From an uncultured Bacteroidales bacterium (GTDB taxonomy: Bacteria > Bacteroidota > Bacteroidia > Bacteroidales > UBA932): 45,742 nucleotides of DNA. A model generated the notes under the pieces. The model saw only the letters and a list, made by a program, of their open reading frames with translations, ran no database searches and was not told the origin of the DNA. The translations under genes and the position numbers were made by a program. Below, in pieces: positions 7,815 to 15,697 of this stretch; the first letter of the stretch is position 1, and the number at the start of each line of letters is the position of its first letter. The stretch covers positions 10,056 to 55,797 of the forward strand of contig CAJOJC010000005.1 in NCBI GenBank assembly GCA_905234775.1. Direction: 5' to 3'.

Positions 7815-8294
7815 ATGAAGAAATTCCTTTTTGTTATCGCTTTGATTTTCGGGGCGTCCATGAATGCTCCGCAGCCGGCATATGCTCTCGCCCAAGACGA
7901 TGAGATTGAGAAAATGTACGAGCAGCTCATCACCCCCGAAGTCCAGGCCATCCGCGACCGCTTCGACCAGATGGAGCAGCGCGACGCCGAGGTCCGCGCA
8001 GCAAATCAGTTGCGTATGACTATCGCCCTGGTGATTTCAATTATTGTCGGACTTATTCCGTTCTTCTGGATTTTGGTCAAGTCTTTCAAGACAGGCTCAT
8101 GGAAGGTGAATCCCGGCGGAACTGTCTGGGGGCTCGCGATTGCTTTAGCCGGAGGCGTTGTATTATTCGCTTTGAATTACGGAATCTTCTGGCTCCGCTT
8201 CAAGTACGACGATGCCTTCAATGCCGTCCTGACCTACGGATTGGTTCTAGCACTTATTATCGGGGTAATTTATCTCTTAAATAAAAAGGGTTAG
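7815..8294 (+). CDS. Small inner-membrane protein of unknown function
   Basis: The 159-aa protein has an N-terminal signal-like helix (1-25), a charged, probably helical segment with many Glu/Arg residues (about 28-66), and three predicted membrane helices (about 68-92, 102-124 and 136-155), ending in NKKG. I do not recognise the family. It is the first gene of a three-gene plus-strand operon, 6 nt before the SDR gene, and shares a bidirectional promoter with the dsbD-like gene. Confidence 0.7.
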   Translation: MKKFLFVIALIFGASMNAPQPAYALAQDDEIEKMYEQLITPEVQAIRDRFDQMEQRDAEVRAANQLRMTIALVISIIVGLIPFFWILVKSFKTGSWKVNPGGTVWGLAIALAGGVVLFALNYGIFWLRFKYDDAFNAVLTYGLVLALIIGVIYLLNKKG

Positions 8295-8300
8295 ACTTTT

Positions 8301-9143
8301 ATGAAATCCTACAGAATACTTGTCACCGGCGGCTCGAGCGGAATCGGCTTCGAGACAGCCCGTGCGCTGGCTTTGGCTGGGCACACCGTTTTTGCGGCGG
8401 CGCGCCGCGTCGAAATGATGGAGCCGCTACGGGAATTCGGTGTGACTCCTTTGCGCTTGGATGTTTGCGACGAGGCGTCGATTGACGCTTGCCTTGCCGA
8501 GATTGGCGCCGTGGACATTTTGGTCAACAACGCGGGATTCGGGTACTTCGGGGCACTGGAGAATGTGTCTTTGGAGGAGGCCCGCAGGCAACTGGACGTG
8601 AACGTATTCGGGCTTGCTTCTCTTACCCGCAAGGTGCTGCCCGGGATGCGCGAGCGCGGCTTCGGTCGCGTTATCAACGTCAGTTCGGTCGCAGGTCGGG
8701 TGCCGATGTATTTCGGGGCATGGTACAATGTTTCGAAGTACGCGGTCGAGGCGCTGTCGGATGCGCTAAGGATGGAGGTCAAACCCTTCGGAATCGACGT
8801 AGTATTGATTGAGCCGGGCGGAATCAAGACCAACTGGGGGATTATCGCGGCCGAGCATCTGCGCGAGTCCTCCGCCGGGACGGCCTACGAGGACGCGGCG
8901 CTCCGCGAGGCCGCCGTGCTCCACAAAGGATACTCTTCGAATTTCCTTTCGTCTCCCTCGAAGGTTACCCGCGCTATCGTCCGGGCCGTCCGCGCCCGTC
9001 GTCCCCGCGCACGTTATCTCACCGGCGCCTTCTCCAGGACCATGGTCTTCTGGCACGCCGTTCTCCCCGCCCGTTGGTGGGATGCATGCTCGCGCGTGTT
9101 GTCTGCGCCCTGGCTTGTACGTTTTGCTGATAAATTGAAATAG
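8301..9143 (+). CDS. Short-chain dehydrogenase/reductase
   Basis: This 280-aa classical SDR has TGGSSGIG (9-16) for NAD(P) binding, AARR after the second strand (suggesting NADPH), NNAG (76-79) and the catalytic Ser129, Tyr142 and Lys146 (YNVSK). A PGGIKT segment follows the active site, and a C-terminal extension with hydrophobic residues may contact the membrane. The substrate is unknown; retinol/17-beta-HSD-like SDRs share this look. It lies 6 nt after the membrane protein and 2 nt before the secreted EF-hand protein. Confidence 0.88.
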   Translation: MKSYRILVTGGSSGIGFETARALALAGHTVFAAARRVEMMEPLREFGVTPLRLDVCDEASIDACLAEIGAVDILVNNAGFGYFGALENVSLEEARRQLDVNVFGLASLTRKVLPGMRERGFGRVINVSSVAGRVPMYFGAWYNVSKYAVEALSDALRMEVKPFGIDVVLIEPGGIKTNWGIIAAEHLRESSAGTAYEDAALREAAVLHKGYSSNFLSSPSKVTRAIVRAVRARRPRARYLTGAFSRTMVFWHAVLPARWWDACSRVLSAPWLVRFADKLK

Positions 9144-9145
9144 AT

Positions 9146-9604
9146 ATGAAAAAGGTTATTGTTGTTTTGGCGCTTTTGTGCGTCGGTCTCGGCTTCGGCG
9201 CCTTCGCCCAGACTCTGAAATTCGCTGACGAGGAGGTTCTGCGTTGCGCCCTTCATTCCGGCGACCGCAACGGCGACGGCGTTCTGTCTAAGGCCGAAGC
9301 CGATTCACTCACCGTCCTGAACCTCACTTCATACAGAATCCACATGTTTCAGGTGAAGACCTACGAAGATCTTCAGAAGTTTCCCCACCTCAAGAAGGTC
9401 TGGCTCGGCGAGAGCAATCTCCCGCTTGTCGATCTGTCGATGAATTACGAACTCGAAATGGTCGCCGTCCAGAGCGACGAACTCCAAACCCTGGTCCTCG
9501 CCGTTGGCTGCTACCCCCAGCTCGTCACCCCCACCCGCGAAGGCTCCCTTGTCGTCAAGCGCGTCATCAGCCCCGCCGACCCTAATTCCATCTGGTATCA
9601 GTAA
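9146..9604 (+). CDS. Secreted EF-hand-like protein with short LRR-like region
   Basis: The 152-aa protein has a signal peptide (1-21, ending AFAQ). It is followed by an EF-hand or dockerin-like calcium loop: Asp40, Asn42, Asp44 and Glu51 in DRNGDGVLSKAE. The next ~80 residues hold Leu-rich strands (LTVLNLTS, LKKVWLGESNLP, LQTLVLAV) resembling a short bacterial leucine-rich repeat domain. Its function is unknown; a calcium-bound periplasmic or surface interaction protein fits. It is the last gene of the operon that starts at 7,815. Confidence 0.65.
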   Translation: MKKVIVVLALLCVGLGFGAFAQTLKFADEEVLRCALHSGDRNGDGVLSKAEADSLTVLNLTSYRIHMFQVKTYEDLQKFPHLKKVWLGESNLPLVDLSMNYELEMVAVQSDELQTLVLAVGCYPQLVTPTREGSLVVKRVISPADPNSIWYQ

Positions 9605-9608
9605 TGTT

Positions 9609-9834
9609 CGGCCTGCGGCCGGGGACTCCCTCGCGCGGGGCTCGTCTCGCAAGTCTGCGACTTGCTAATCGCGTCGGGGCAACCGCAAGCCCTCCGCGCG
9701 GTCTCTAAGTCCGTCAGCGTGCATACCTGGTAAGTTTTACGACCAGATGTGAGCGAAAATGGCCTATAACGCACATACCTGGCATATTTTTACGCCAGGT
9801 ATGCACGCTAGAGATTCCGGATCAAGTCCGGAAT
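9609..9834. repeat. Cluster of intergenic palindromes (REP-like)
   Basis: The space between the EF-hand gene and the broken lipoprotein holds at least five hairpins. They are CGGCC/GGCCG (9609-9621), GCAAGTC/GACTTGC (9649-9665), an imperfect CATACCTGGT/ACCAGATGTG (9722-9750), a perfect CATACCTGGC/GCCAGGTATG with a 10-nt loop (9774-9803), and ATTCCGGA/TCCGGAAT with loop TCAAG (9814-9834). The last has the same arm-loop5-arm form as the element inside the carbamate kinase gene at 37,433. The convergent gene ends make termination one possible role. Confidence 0.55.
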
Positions 9835-9873
9835 GAGGGCTATAATTAGTCCGGATTGAGGCTGTGCAAGAGG

Positions 9874-10361
9874 TTACTCTCCGGGGTTGGTGGCCTGGTC
9901 GTTGACGATTTCCATCGCGGCCTGGAGCTGCTGGATCCAGGTGCGAACCTCGTCCTTGGTCGCCTCGGCGAAATCTTCAGTGACGTCAATGATGATGTTC
10001 TTTCCGGAAACTGACATGTTAGGATCGTCGCTGTACTCCGCCGCCACGAGGATTGCAATCGTTTCGGTCTTGCAGGTGATGGTTTCGATGCACTTGGTGC
10101 AGACATCACCGCTGAAAGTCCACTCGTACTTTACGTCGTAATAGGGCTCGTTTCCAAGGAGAAGGCAATAGTATTGCCAGAGTCCTCGGTTTTGTAGTTG
10201 TAGTACGGCGGCAGATTCTCATCGGTCTTGCCATTTCCGTTTTCATCGACATTCTCCTCTTCCTCCCCCTCTTCGTTCAACATATCCAAAAGTCCTGCGC
10301 AGGACGGCAGCGCGAACATCATCGCCCCCGCCATCATAACTGAAAGAAATAACTTTTTCAT
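9874..10361 (-). pseudogene. Small acidic lipoprotein, frameshifted (copy 2)
   Basis: This is the paralogue of the partial gene at 1-240. It starts with the same MKKLFLSVMM lipoprotein signal and acidic region. Compared with copy 1, 13 bases are missing between 10,156 and 10,157, which throws the frame and ends the product at 10,131 after 76 aa. Beyond the deletion the original frame stays open down to a TAA at 9,874-9,876 and encodes a plausible domain with CTKC, strand-rich and helix-rich segments ending NPGE. The sum 488+13 = 501 nt gives an intact 166-aa ancestor. It lies 16 nt after the BspA-like gene. A sequencing error is an alternative. Confidence 0.75.
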
Positions 10362-10377
10362 ATCTCAATTTTTAGTC

Positions 10378-12615
10378 TCATTCTGTTGTCCACGTCCAAG
10401 GACCCTGGCTTGTGCCACTTGTCTGGGAGTATCCGAGATAGTAACTCGGATCGTAATAATTTTCCGACGGAGCCGGGGTATAGTGGATTGTACATGCATC
10501 AGGAACATACGTCAGAATATCGCCAATATAAGACGTGGATGTTTTGCTCTTATTCATCTGGAATCCTCTTACATAGAGTTCGGACAAGGAAGAACAGTTA
10601 TAAAAAGCACACGTGTAGGTGGTCACATTATTAGTATTGAAACCGTCCGGCAAATGAATCGACGTCAATGCCCTGCAGTCGCTGAACATATAGCCGATAT
10701 CGCTAAGATTGCCGGAGAGGCCGGATACATCTATCGAAGCCAGCTCGTAGCAATTCTTGAACATCTCATTCGTATTGCTCAGCGAAGTGGTGGATAAATT
10801 AAGTCCAGATATTGTTTCCAGAGCATTGCACTCGGCAAACATCTGCTTCATAGAAGTGAGAGATGTTGTTACGAATCCACTGCTGAATGTGATGCTTTCG
10901 AGCGCACTGCAGTACTGGAACATTTGAAGTACGCTTGTTATGGTACCAGATAAACCGGAAATATCCAAAGACGGCAACTTCTTGCAACTTACAAAAGCAC
11001 CTTGAGCATTTGTTATGCCTGACGCGGACAATCCTGATATTGAAAGAATCTCGTCGCAACTTTGGAACATATACGATATATTAGACAATGCGGAAGTGCC
11101 ATTAAAGACGACGGAAGTAAGAGCATCGCATTCTCTGAACATACTATTAGCGTTAGTAGCAACTGGAATCCTGACAGTACCGATAGTTGCAAGCTTCTGG
11201 CAATAATTAAACATATAGGACACATTAGTTGCCGACGGAAGTGAAACAGCTCCAAGACTCGACAACTTCACGCAACTGGAGAACATGTTAGAAGCATTCG
11301 TCACATCATCGAAGGATATCTTGGTAAGATCAACGGATGTTAATTCTTTGAGGTTATAGAATGCATAAGAGCCATCGGCAGGTAAGTACACCTTGTTCGA
11401 TGCAGTGGTAAGAGTAAGCGTGCCGGCAGAATATGTGGCGTACACGGGCACTGCTCCTGCGGCGCTTACAAGGGTTCCTGTAGTGGAACCATTACGGGTG
11501 TTAACGACAATTGAGTTAATAGACGCATCTGCAGTACGATAATCGGATACTTCGCTTCCCGCCGCAAGTGTCTTTATAGCACAATTGAAAGTCTGACCAT
11601 CTTTCAAAATTGCCTTATTAACAGGGACCACGCGGCTGTCAAAATTTGAAATGGTCGTAAGTTTGTTACGAACAGTAGTAAAACTGTTTGAATAAGTAAA
11701 CGTCTCCAAAAGCACATCGGATTCGTTCTTGAGTTCAATCTTGAAGCCATCCGGCATAGTTATACCTGGGATAAGGGCGAAATAATAGTTGGTTCCGTCC
11801 CAGCTCGCATCATCCAAATCAAGATTTATGAAGGTCTGTGCTGCATCTCCTCCGACGACCGGAGCCACGGCTGCGATATTTCCCGTAGTTGTGTCGAAAT
11901 AGAAATTTACTTTATTGTAGGCTATCTTGGTGCTGCCGTCAAGAGATGTCAGTATGGCTCGTGTTGCAAAAGGGTTTCCCGGGGTAAATTTCAGAAGATG
12001 CCACAGGTTTTTGAATGACAGATTCCTATTATGAGAATAAGAGATCTTGCCCTGAATTCTGTCGTACGTCTGGATTCGGGTTGTATTCCATCCATAAGAG
12101 GACCAACCGGGGAAGTAGAGTTGCAGGTATGCCCTGTCGGTGTCGGAAGAAATGGTGGTCATATCTTCACCATAAGCCCGAGGGAATCCCACATCAGGCA
12201 CCTGGAGGGAAAACATATATGAATACGCGGTGTTCAGAGAAGTCTTTTTATCTTCACTCAAACTGCCGCTGAAAGTAAAATCGACAGTCGCTGAATTAAC
12301 TCCACCAGACAACGTTTCTGTGTCAAAATAACCGGCAGATGTCAAATGGGCTCTGCGCCCAGCTACCTCTCCATCCATAAATGCAAATACAGTCAAATAG
12401 TCGCCGTCGGTCCATTTCGGGGTGTCTCCATCTATAATTGCTCGGGTGGGAGCCGGTGGTAATTCAAGGCTTGCCGTAAATATAATTGGCTCAGCGGGCT
12501 CAACGATTTCGACAGTTTCTTCCGGGACGGGTTCCTGCTGAACGGGTTCACCCTGGCAGGAGGCGGCGAAAGCCATCAAGGCAGCAGCCGCAAAAATGTA
12601 CGTGATCCTTTTCAT
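10378..12615 (-). CDS. BspA-like surface lipoprotein (DUF285 repeats)
   Basis: The start at 12615 gives a lipoprotein signal (MKRITYIFAAAALMAFAASC, Cys20); the frame extends upstream into the peptide gene and that part is rejected. The mature 745-aa product has a Pro/Glu linker, a fimbrillin-like N-terminal part (about 40-345), and a long run of BspA/DUF285-type leucine-rich repeats (about 400-720) marked by a recurring MF..C..L motif such as MFSSCVKLSSL, MFNYCQKL, MFRECDAL and MFQSCDEI. Proteins of this class mediate adhesion and surface contact. It starts 7 nt after the 44-aa peptide gene and is the main product of the divergent operon. Copy 1 lacks this gene. Confidence 0.85.
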   Translation of the reverse strand: MKRITYIFAAAALMAFAASCQGEPVQQEPVPEETVEIVEPAEPIIFTASLELPPAPTRAIIDGDTPKWTDGDYLTVFAFMDGEVAGRRAHLTSAGYFDTETLSGGVNSATVDFTFSGSLSEDKKTSLNTAYSYMFSLQVPDVGFPRAYGEDMTTISSDTDRAYLQLYFPGWSSYGWNTTRIQTYDRIQGKISYSHNRNLSFKNLWHLLKFTPGNPFATRAILTSLDGSTKIAYNKVNFYFDTTTGNIAAVAPVVGGDAAQTFINLDLDDASWDGTNYYFALIPGITMPDGFKIELKNESDVLLETFTYSNSFTTVRNKLTTISNFDSRVVPVNKAILKDGQTFNCAIKTLAAGSEVSDYRTADASINSIVVNTRNGSTTGTLVSAAGAVPVYATYSAGTLTLTTASNKVYLPADGSYAFYNLKELTSVDLTKISFDDVTNASNMFSSCVKLSSLGAVSLPSATNVSYMFNYCQKLATIGTVRIPVATNANSMFRECDALTSVVFNGTSALSNISYMFQSCDEILSISGLSASGITNAQGAFVSCKKLPSLDISGLSGTITSVLQMFQYCSALESITFSSGFVTTSLTSMKQMFAECNALETISGLNLSTTSLSNTNEMFKNCYELASIDVSGLSGNLSDIGYMFSDCRALTSIHLPDGFNTNNVTTYTCAFYNCSSLSELYVRGFQMNKSKTSTSYIGDILTYVPDACTIHYTPAPSENYYDPSYYLGYSQTSGTSQGPWTWTTE

Positions 12616-12622
12616 AGGGCGG

Positions 12623-12757
12623 CTAGATTGTGTCTGTGTCATAACGTTCACCAAAAGCGTTGCCACCGTTATTTAGGAGGCTTGCGTCAAGAAGGGCTGA
12701 GCCGACCTTAAGTTCAATGACTTCGGTGTCGGGTGCTAAGTAGAGTTCTTTATTCAT
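12623..12757 (-). CDS. Small 44-residue peptide (copy 2)
   Basis: The ATG is complementary to 12,755-12,757 and the stop to 12,623-12,625. It starts MNKELYLAPDTEVIELKVG and contains a Gly-Gly pair (NNGG, 31-32) before a polar tail. It matches the 37-aa peptide at 257-370 in start pattern (Lys-Glu, Pro, alternating Val/Ile) and position, but little beyond residue 18, so the pair has diverged faster than the regulators. It is the first gene of the operon opposite the TPR-LuxR regulator and lies 7 nt before the BspA-like gene. Function unknown. Confidence 0.6.
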   Translation of the reverse strand: MNKELYLAPDTEVIELKVGSALLDASLLNNGGNAFGERYDTDTI

Positions 12758-12777
12758 ATGGTTAATGTGTTAATAAT

Positions 12778-12911
12778 TGCCATTTTGCGCGAATTCACAA
12801 AGGTGGGAAGGATGGGGTAGGAAAACACCACCAATATTGGGGGAAATGGGCGCTCCAGGCCCCCGAAAAGCACCACCATTTGTGAGAATAGCTATCTTTG
12901 TACATCGAAAA
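12778..12911. promoter_or_regulatory. Divergent promoter region with inverted repeat (copy 2)
   Basis: This is the 134-nt counterpart of 391-524. The same inverted repeat lies at 12,795-12,806 and 12,873-12,885, the plus-strand -7 box TATCTTTG at 12,893-12,900 keeps its 11-nt distance to the ATG, and CACCTTTG on the minus strand (12,798-12,805) is kept. Conservation across a non-coding stretch suggests a shared operator. Confidence 0.55.
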
Positions 12912-14111
12912 ATGAGACTCTTCGGAAGAATATTCATAGTCCTCGCGGCGACCATGGTGGCGTTGCCGGCGGGAGCGTACTACGACAGCCGTGGCCACAA
13001 CCTCGACTCTCTCGAAAGGGTGGTAGCGCGCTGGACGCCGGATGCTGTGGACCGTGCCTCCGAGGGGGAACTCGTCCGCCTGAACACGGCCTACCGCAAC
13101 CTGATGCTTGGCTACAGCCCGATCAACCGCGAAAAGAGTATCTTCTACGCCCGAAAGGCCCTCGAGATCAGTCAGCCGCGCGGGTGGAAGGCCGCCGACT
13201 CCGATGCGCTGCGCTACCTGGGCCAGCACTTCTACTCCCGCGAGCAGTTCGACAGCGCCATGGTCTATTACAAGGCGTCACTCGCCGCAGTCGATGCCAT
13301 GGCCGCCGGGGCTCCCTCTCCCACCAACCCCGAGGGCTACGACGAAAAATTCGTCGACGACTATTATTCAGCGCTCTACGGTGCCATCGGCAATCTCTAC
13401 AACGTCATGGACTCGATCCCACAGGCGATGGACTACTACCAAAAGGCGGGTGCGATCTTCGAAAAGTACGGCTGGAACGAGAGCAACTCAATCCTGTGGT
13501 ACAACATCGGAGAGACGTGGGTTGAACAAGGCGACTTCAGGCAGGCCGAGGCCGCGTACGCGAAGGCAATGGACTATGCCCAGGCATCCGGCGACTCGCT
13601 GATGATAGTGGACGTCTGGAAGGGATATGGACACTTGTACCTTGCGGGCGGGAAATCATGGAGAGCCCTTCCCTACTTGCGCTTGGCCGACGCTTATTAT
13701 GAGGCGCATCCCGACTTTTCACCTGATTTCCGCACGGAAAACCTGAAATACATAAAGGAAGCGCTTTCACTCCAGAAGCGACAGCTCACGTGGGCCATCT
13801 GCGGTTTCGTGCTGCTGCTGGCCATGATCGCCTGCGCAATCATCTTCTGGCGCCGCAAGCTCCGTGGCCATGGCCGACCGGATCCCACCGCCGAAACTCC
13901 AACTCCCTCGCCCGAAGCCCCGTCGATCACCGACCGTGAGCGCGAAATCCTTGTGCTGCTGGCCAAGGCCTATACTTCCAAGCAAATCGCCGAGGCTCTC
14001 TTCCTCAGCACCGAGACCATTAACTGGTACCGCAAAAAACTACTCGTCAAATTCGACGTCGCCAACACCCCCGAACTGGTCCTGAAGGCAAAAGAGCTCG
14101 GGCTGATCTAA
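12912..14111 (+). CDS. Membrane-spanning TPR / LuxR-type transcriptional regulator (copy 2)
   Basis: This 399-aa regulator has the same layout as copy 1: signal peptide, periplasmic TPR-like repeats, one membrane helix (about 292-314), linker, and LuxR helix-turn-helix (about 338-399). An in-frame ATG at 12,777 would place the promoter inside the gene, so I use 12,912. The two proteins are almost identical over residues 20-230 and over the HTH, where I see one change (SRQ to SKQ in the recognition region's approach). They differ mainly in residues 240-335, including the membrane helix. Both therefore likely bind the same DNA while coupling the signal differently. It faces the peptide/BspA-like operon. 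Confidence 0.85.
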   Translation: MRLFGRIFIVLAATMVALPAGAYYDSRGHNLDSLERVVARWTPDAVDRASEGELVRLNTAYRNLMLGYSPINREKSIFYARKALEISQPRGWKAADSDALRYLGQHFYSREQFDSAMVYYKASLAAVDAMAAGAPSPTNPEGYDEKFVDDYYSALYGAIGNLYNVMDSIPQAMDYYQKAGAIFEKYGWNESNSILWYNIGETWVEQGDFRQAEAAYAKAMDYAQASGDSLMIVDVWKGYGHLYLAGGKSWRALPYLRLADAYYEAHPDFSPDFRTENLKYIKEALSLQKRQLTWAICGFVLLLAMIACAIIFWRRKLRGHGRPDPTAETPTPSPEAPSITDREREILVLLAKAYTSKQIAEALFLSTETINWYRKKLLVKFDVANTPELVLKAKELGLI

Positions 14112-14130
14112 GGCGCTCAAAGGATTATTT

Positions 14131-14167
14131 TGTGACAGTTAGACCCGTTGATGTCCCACCTGTCACA
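14131..14167. repeat. Inverted repeat after regulator copy 2
   Basis: TGTGACAG (14131-14138) and CTGTCACA (14160-14167) form an 8-bp stem with a 21-nt loop, 20 nt after the regulator stop. It could act in termination, although no T-run follows. Confidence 0.45.
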
Positions 14168-14190
14168 CTTGGCGTGCGGTCTCTCCCGCT

Positions 14191-14320
14191 CGGCGAGAAA
14201 ACACCCCAAAAACTCGCCGAATGACACAAAAATCCCCAATCCGGCGAGAAAACACCCCAAAAACTCGCCGAATGACACCAACATCCTCAATCCGGCGAGA
14301 AAACACCCTAAAACTCGCTG
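14191..14320. repeat. 51-bp tandem repeat, each unit a hairpin
   Basis: Units begin at 14,191, 14,242 and 14,293, exactly 51 bp apart; the third is cut short. Each starts CGGCGAG, runs through AAAACACCC..., and closes with CTCGCCG (CTCGCTG in the third), forming a 7-bp stem. The remaining part of each unit contains AATGACAC. Short ORFs through it are by-products of the periodicity (51 = 17 codons). Confidence 0.75.
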
Positions 14321-14389
14321 GCCCATACGGAGTTTTTCGCGAATTATCACTATCTTTCGCAAAAGACGCAAAAACAATAACCGATAGAT

Positions 14390-15682
14390 ATGAAATCCAA
14401 GCATCTCATTTGCGTGGCGATTGCGGCGGCGATGTTCGCGGCAGGAGTAAGCGCACAGACCGACCACAATTACAAGAACCCCGAGACTGTACAACTTATC
14501 CACGAGAATCTGGAAAGGGCGGGTATCAATACGGACCCTTACGAGTACCGCCCGGCAACGGAGACTAAGGCTCCGAAAGGCTATAAGCCCTTCTATATCA
14601 GCCACTACGGAAGACATGGGTCGAGAACGGACTGGGCGGGAAGCAAGTATCCGTGGGTTAAAGAAAAATATACTCAACTTGAACAGGAGGGTCTGCTGAC
14701 AGATGAAGGCGTCAAAGCCTGGGAGCGCATACAGGAACTTCTTGATCTGCATGCCGGGATGGACGGCCGCCTTACTCAAAGGGGGCAGGACGAACACAGG
14801 CAGATTGCGGCGAGAATGTTCGCGAGATACCCGAACGTATTCAAAAAAGGCAGTCGTAAAGTCAGAGCGCTCTCCAGCGTGGCCCAGAGATGTATCATCA
14901 GCATGACCTCGTTTACCGGAGAACTTCTCAGGTGCGAACCTAGGCTGGACATTACCTGGGACACCGGCGCGGGATTCCAGAATATCTGCAGCACGGAAGA
15001 CACCCGCGAGATAAAGAAAGCGGTCAACAAAGTGTTGCAGGAACAGGCTGCGGAGCATGTCCCGGACACTGCCGGCTTCGTCCGCAAACTCTTCAAGGAC
15101 CCCGCCAAGGCCCGTGCGATAATCGGAGACCCCATCCAGTTGATGCGCTACACCTTCGACATTGCCTCCATCGCGGGATCACACTATCTCGACGACCGTC
15201 TGATGAAAATCTTCAGCGAAGAGGATCTATACTGGTATGCCCAGAACGTATCGATGATGCTCTACCTCAGGCAGTGTAACTCTGTAGAATGGGGAGACGA
15301 ACGCATGAAGCCCGTTCAGGCGCTGGTCGACGATATCGTCACCAAAGCCGATGAAGCGATCAGGACCGGCGACGTAGCGGCGGACCTGCGCTTCGGCCAC
15401 GAATACCAGCTTCTCGCAATCTCCTCCCGCCTCGGAGTCGAGGGGGTGGCCGAGCGCCGAAGCGCAGAGACCAGCCGCGACTGGGCCGGCTTCCTCTACA
15501 GCCCCTTCGCCTGCAACCTGCAGATAGTATTCTTTAAAAACTCGAAGAACGATATCCTCGTCAAGTTCTACCTCAACGAGCGCGAAGCCAGGCTCATCAC
15601 CCTCGAGGGTGGCCCCTACTACCGCTGGGAAGACGTGAAGGCAGCCATCGCAACAGCACCTGGACCCGAATACGCGATCTAA
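14390..15682 (+). CDS. Secreted histidine-type phosphatase (MINPP/phytase-like branch 2)
   Basis: The 430-aa protein has a signal peptide (1-22, ending VSA). The histidine-acid phosphatase signature YGRHGSR has the nucleophile His76. A second catalytic motif, GHE (His337, Glu338), replaces the HD of classic phytases, as in multiple inositol polyphosphate phosphatase-like enzymes. It should remove phosphate from a periplasmic or extracellular substrate such as inositol phosphates or phosphorylated sugars. It lies 15 nt before the XylR-type regulator and heads the plus-strand glycan locus, so its substrate may be released from that glycan. A near-consensus -7 box, TATCTTTC, is at 14,351-14,358. 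Confidence 0.85.
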   Translation: MKSKHLICVAIAAAMFAAGVSAQTDHNYKNPETVQLIHENLERAGINTDPYEYRPATETKAPKGYKPFYISHYGRHGSRTDWAGSKYPWVKEKYTQLEQEGLLTDEGVKAWERIQELLDLHAGMDGRLTQRGQDEHRQIAARMFARYPNVFKKGSRKVRALSSVAQRCIISMTSFTGELLRCEPRLDITWDTGAGFQNICSTEDTREIKKAVNKVLQEQAAEHVPDTAGFVRKLFKDPAKARAIIGDPIQLMRYTFDIASIAGSHYLDDRLMKIFSEEDLYWYAQNVSMMLYLRQCNSVEWGDERMKPVQALVDDIVTKADEAIRTGDVAADLRFGHEYQLLAISSRLGVEGVAERRSAETSRDWAGFLYSPFACNLQIVFFKNSKNDILVKFYLNEREARLITLEGGPYYRWEDVKAAIATAPGPEYAI

Positions 15683-15697
15683 CCCCCCTCGAAAGAC

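Noticed and set aside
12777..12911. N-terminal extension of regulator copy 2 from ATG 12,777
   Set aside because: It would run through the conserved promoter and -7 box and put 45 non-signal residues before a clear signal peptide.
14191..14320. CRISPR-like array
   Set aside because: The 51-bp period has no conserved-repeat/unique-spacer pattern; the whole unit is repeated and there are no cas genes.
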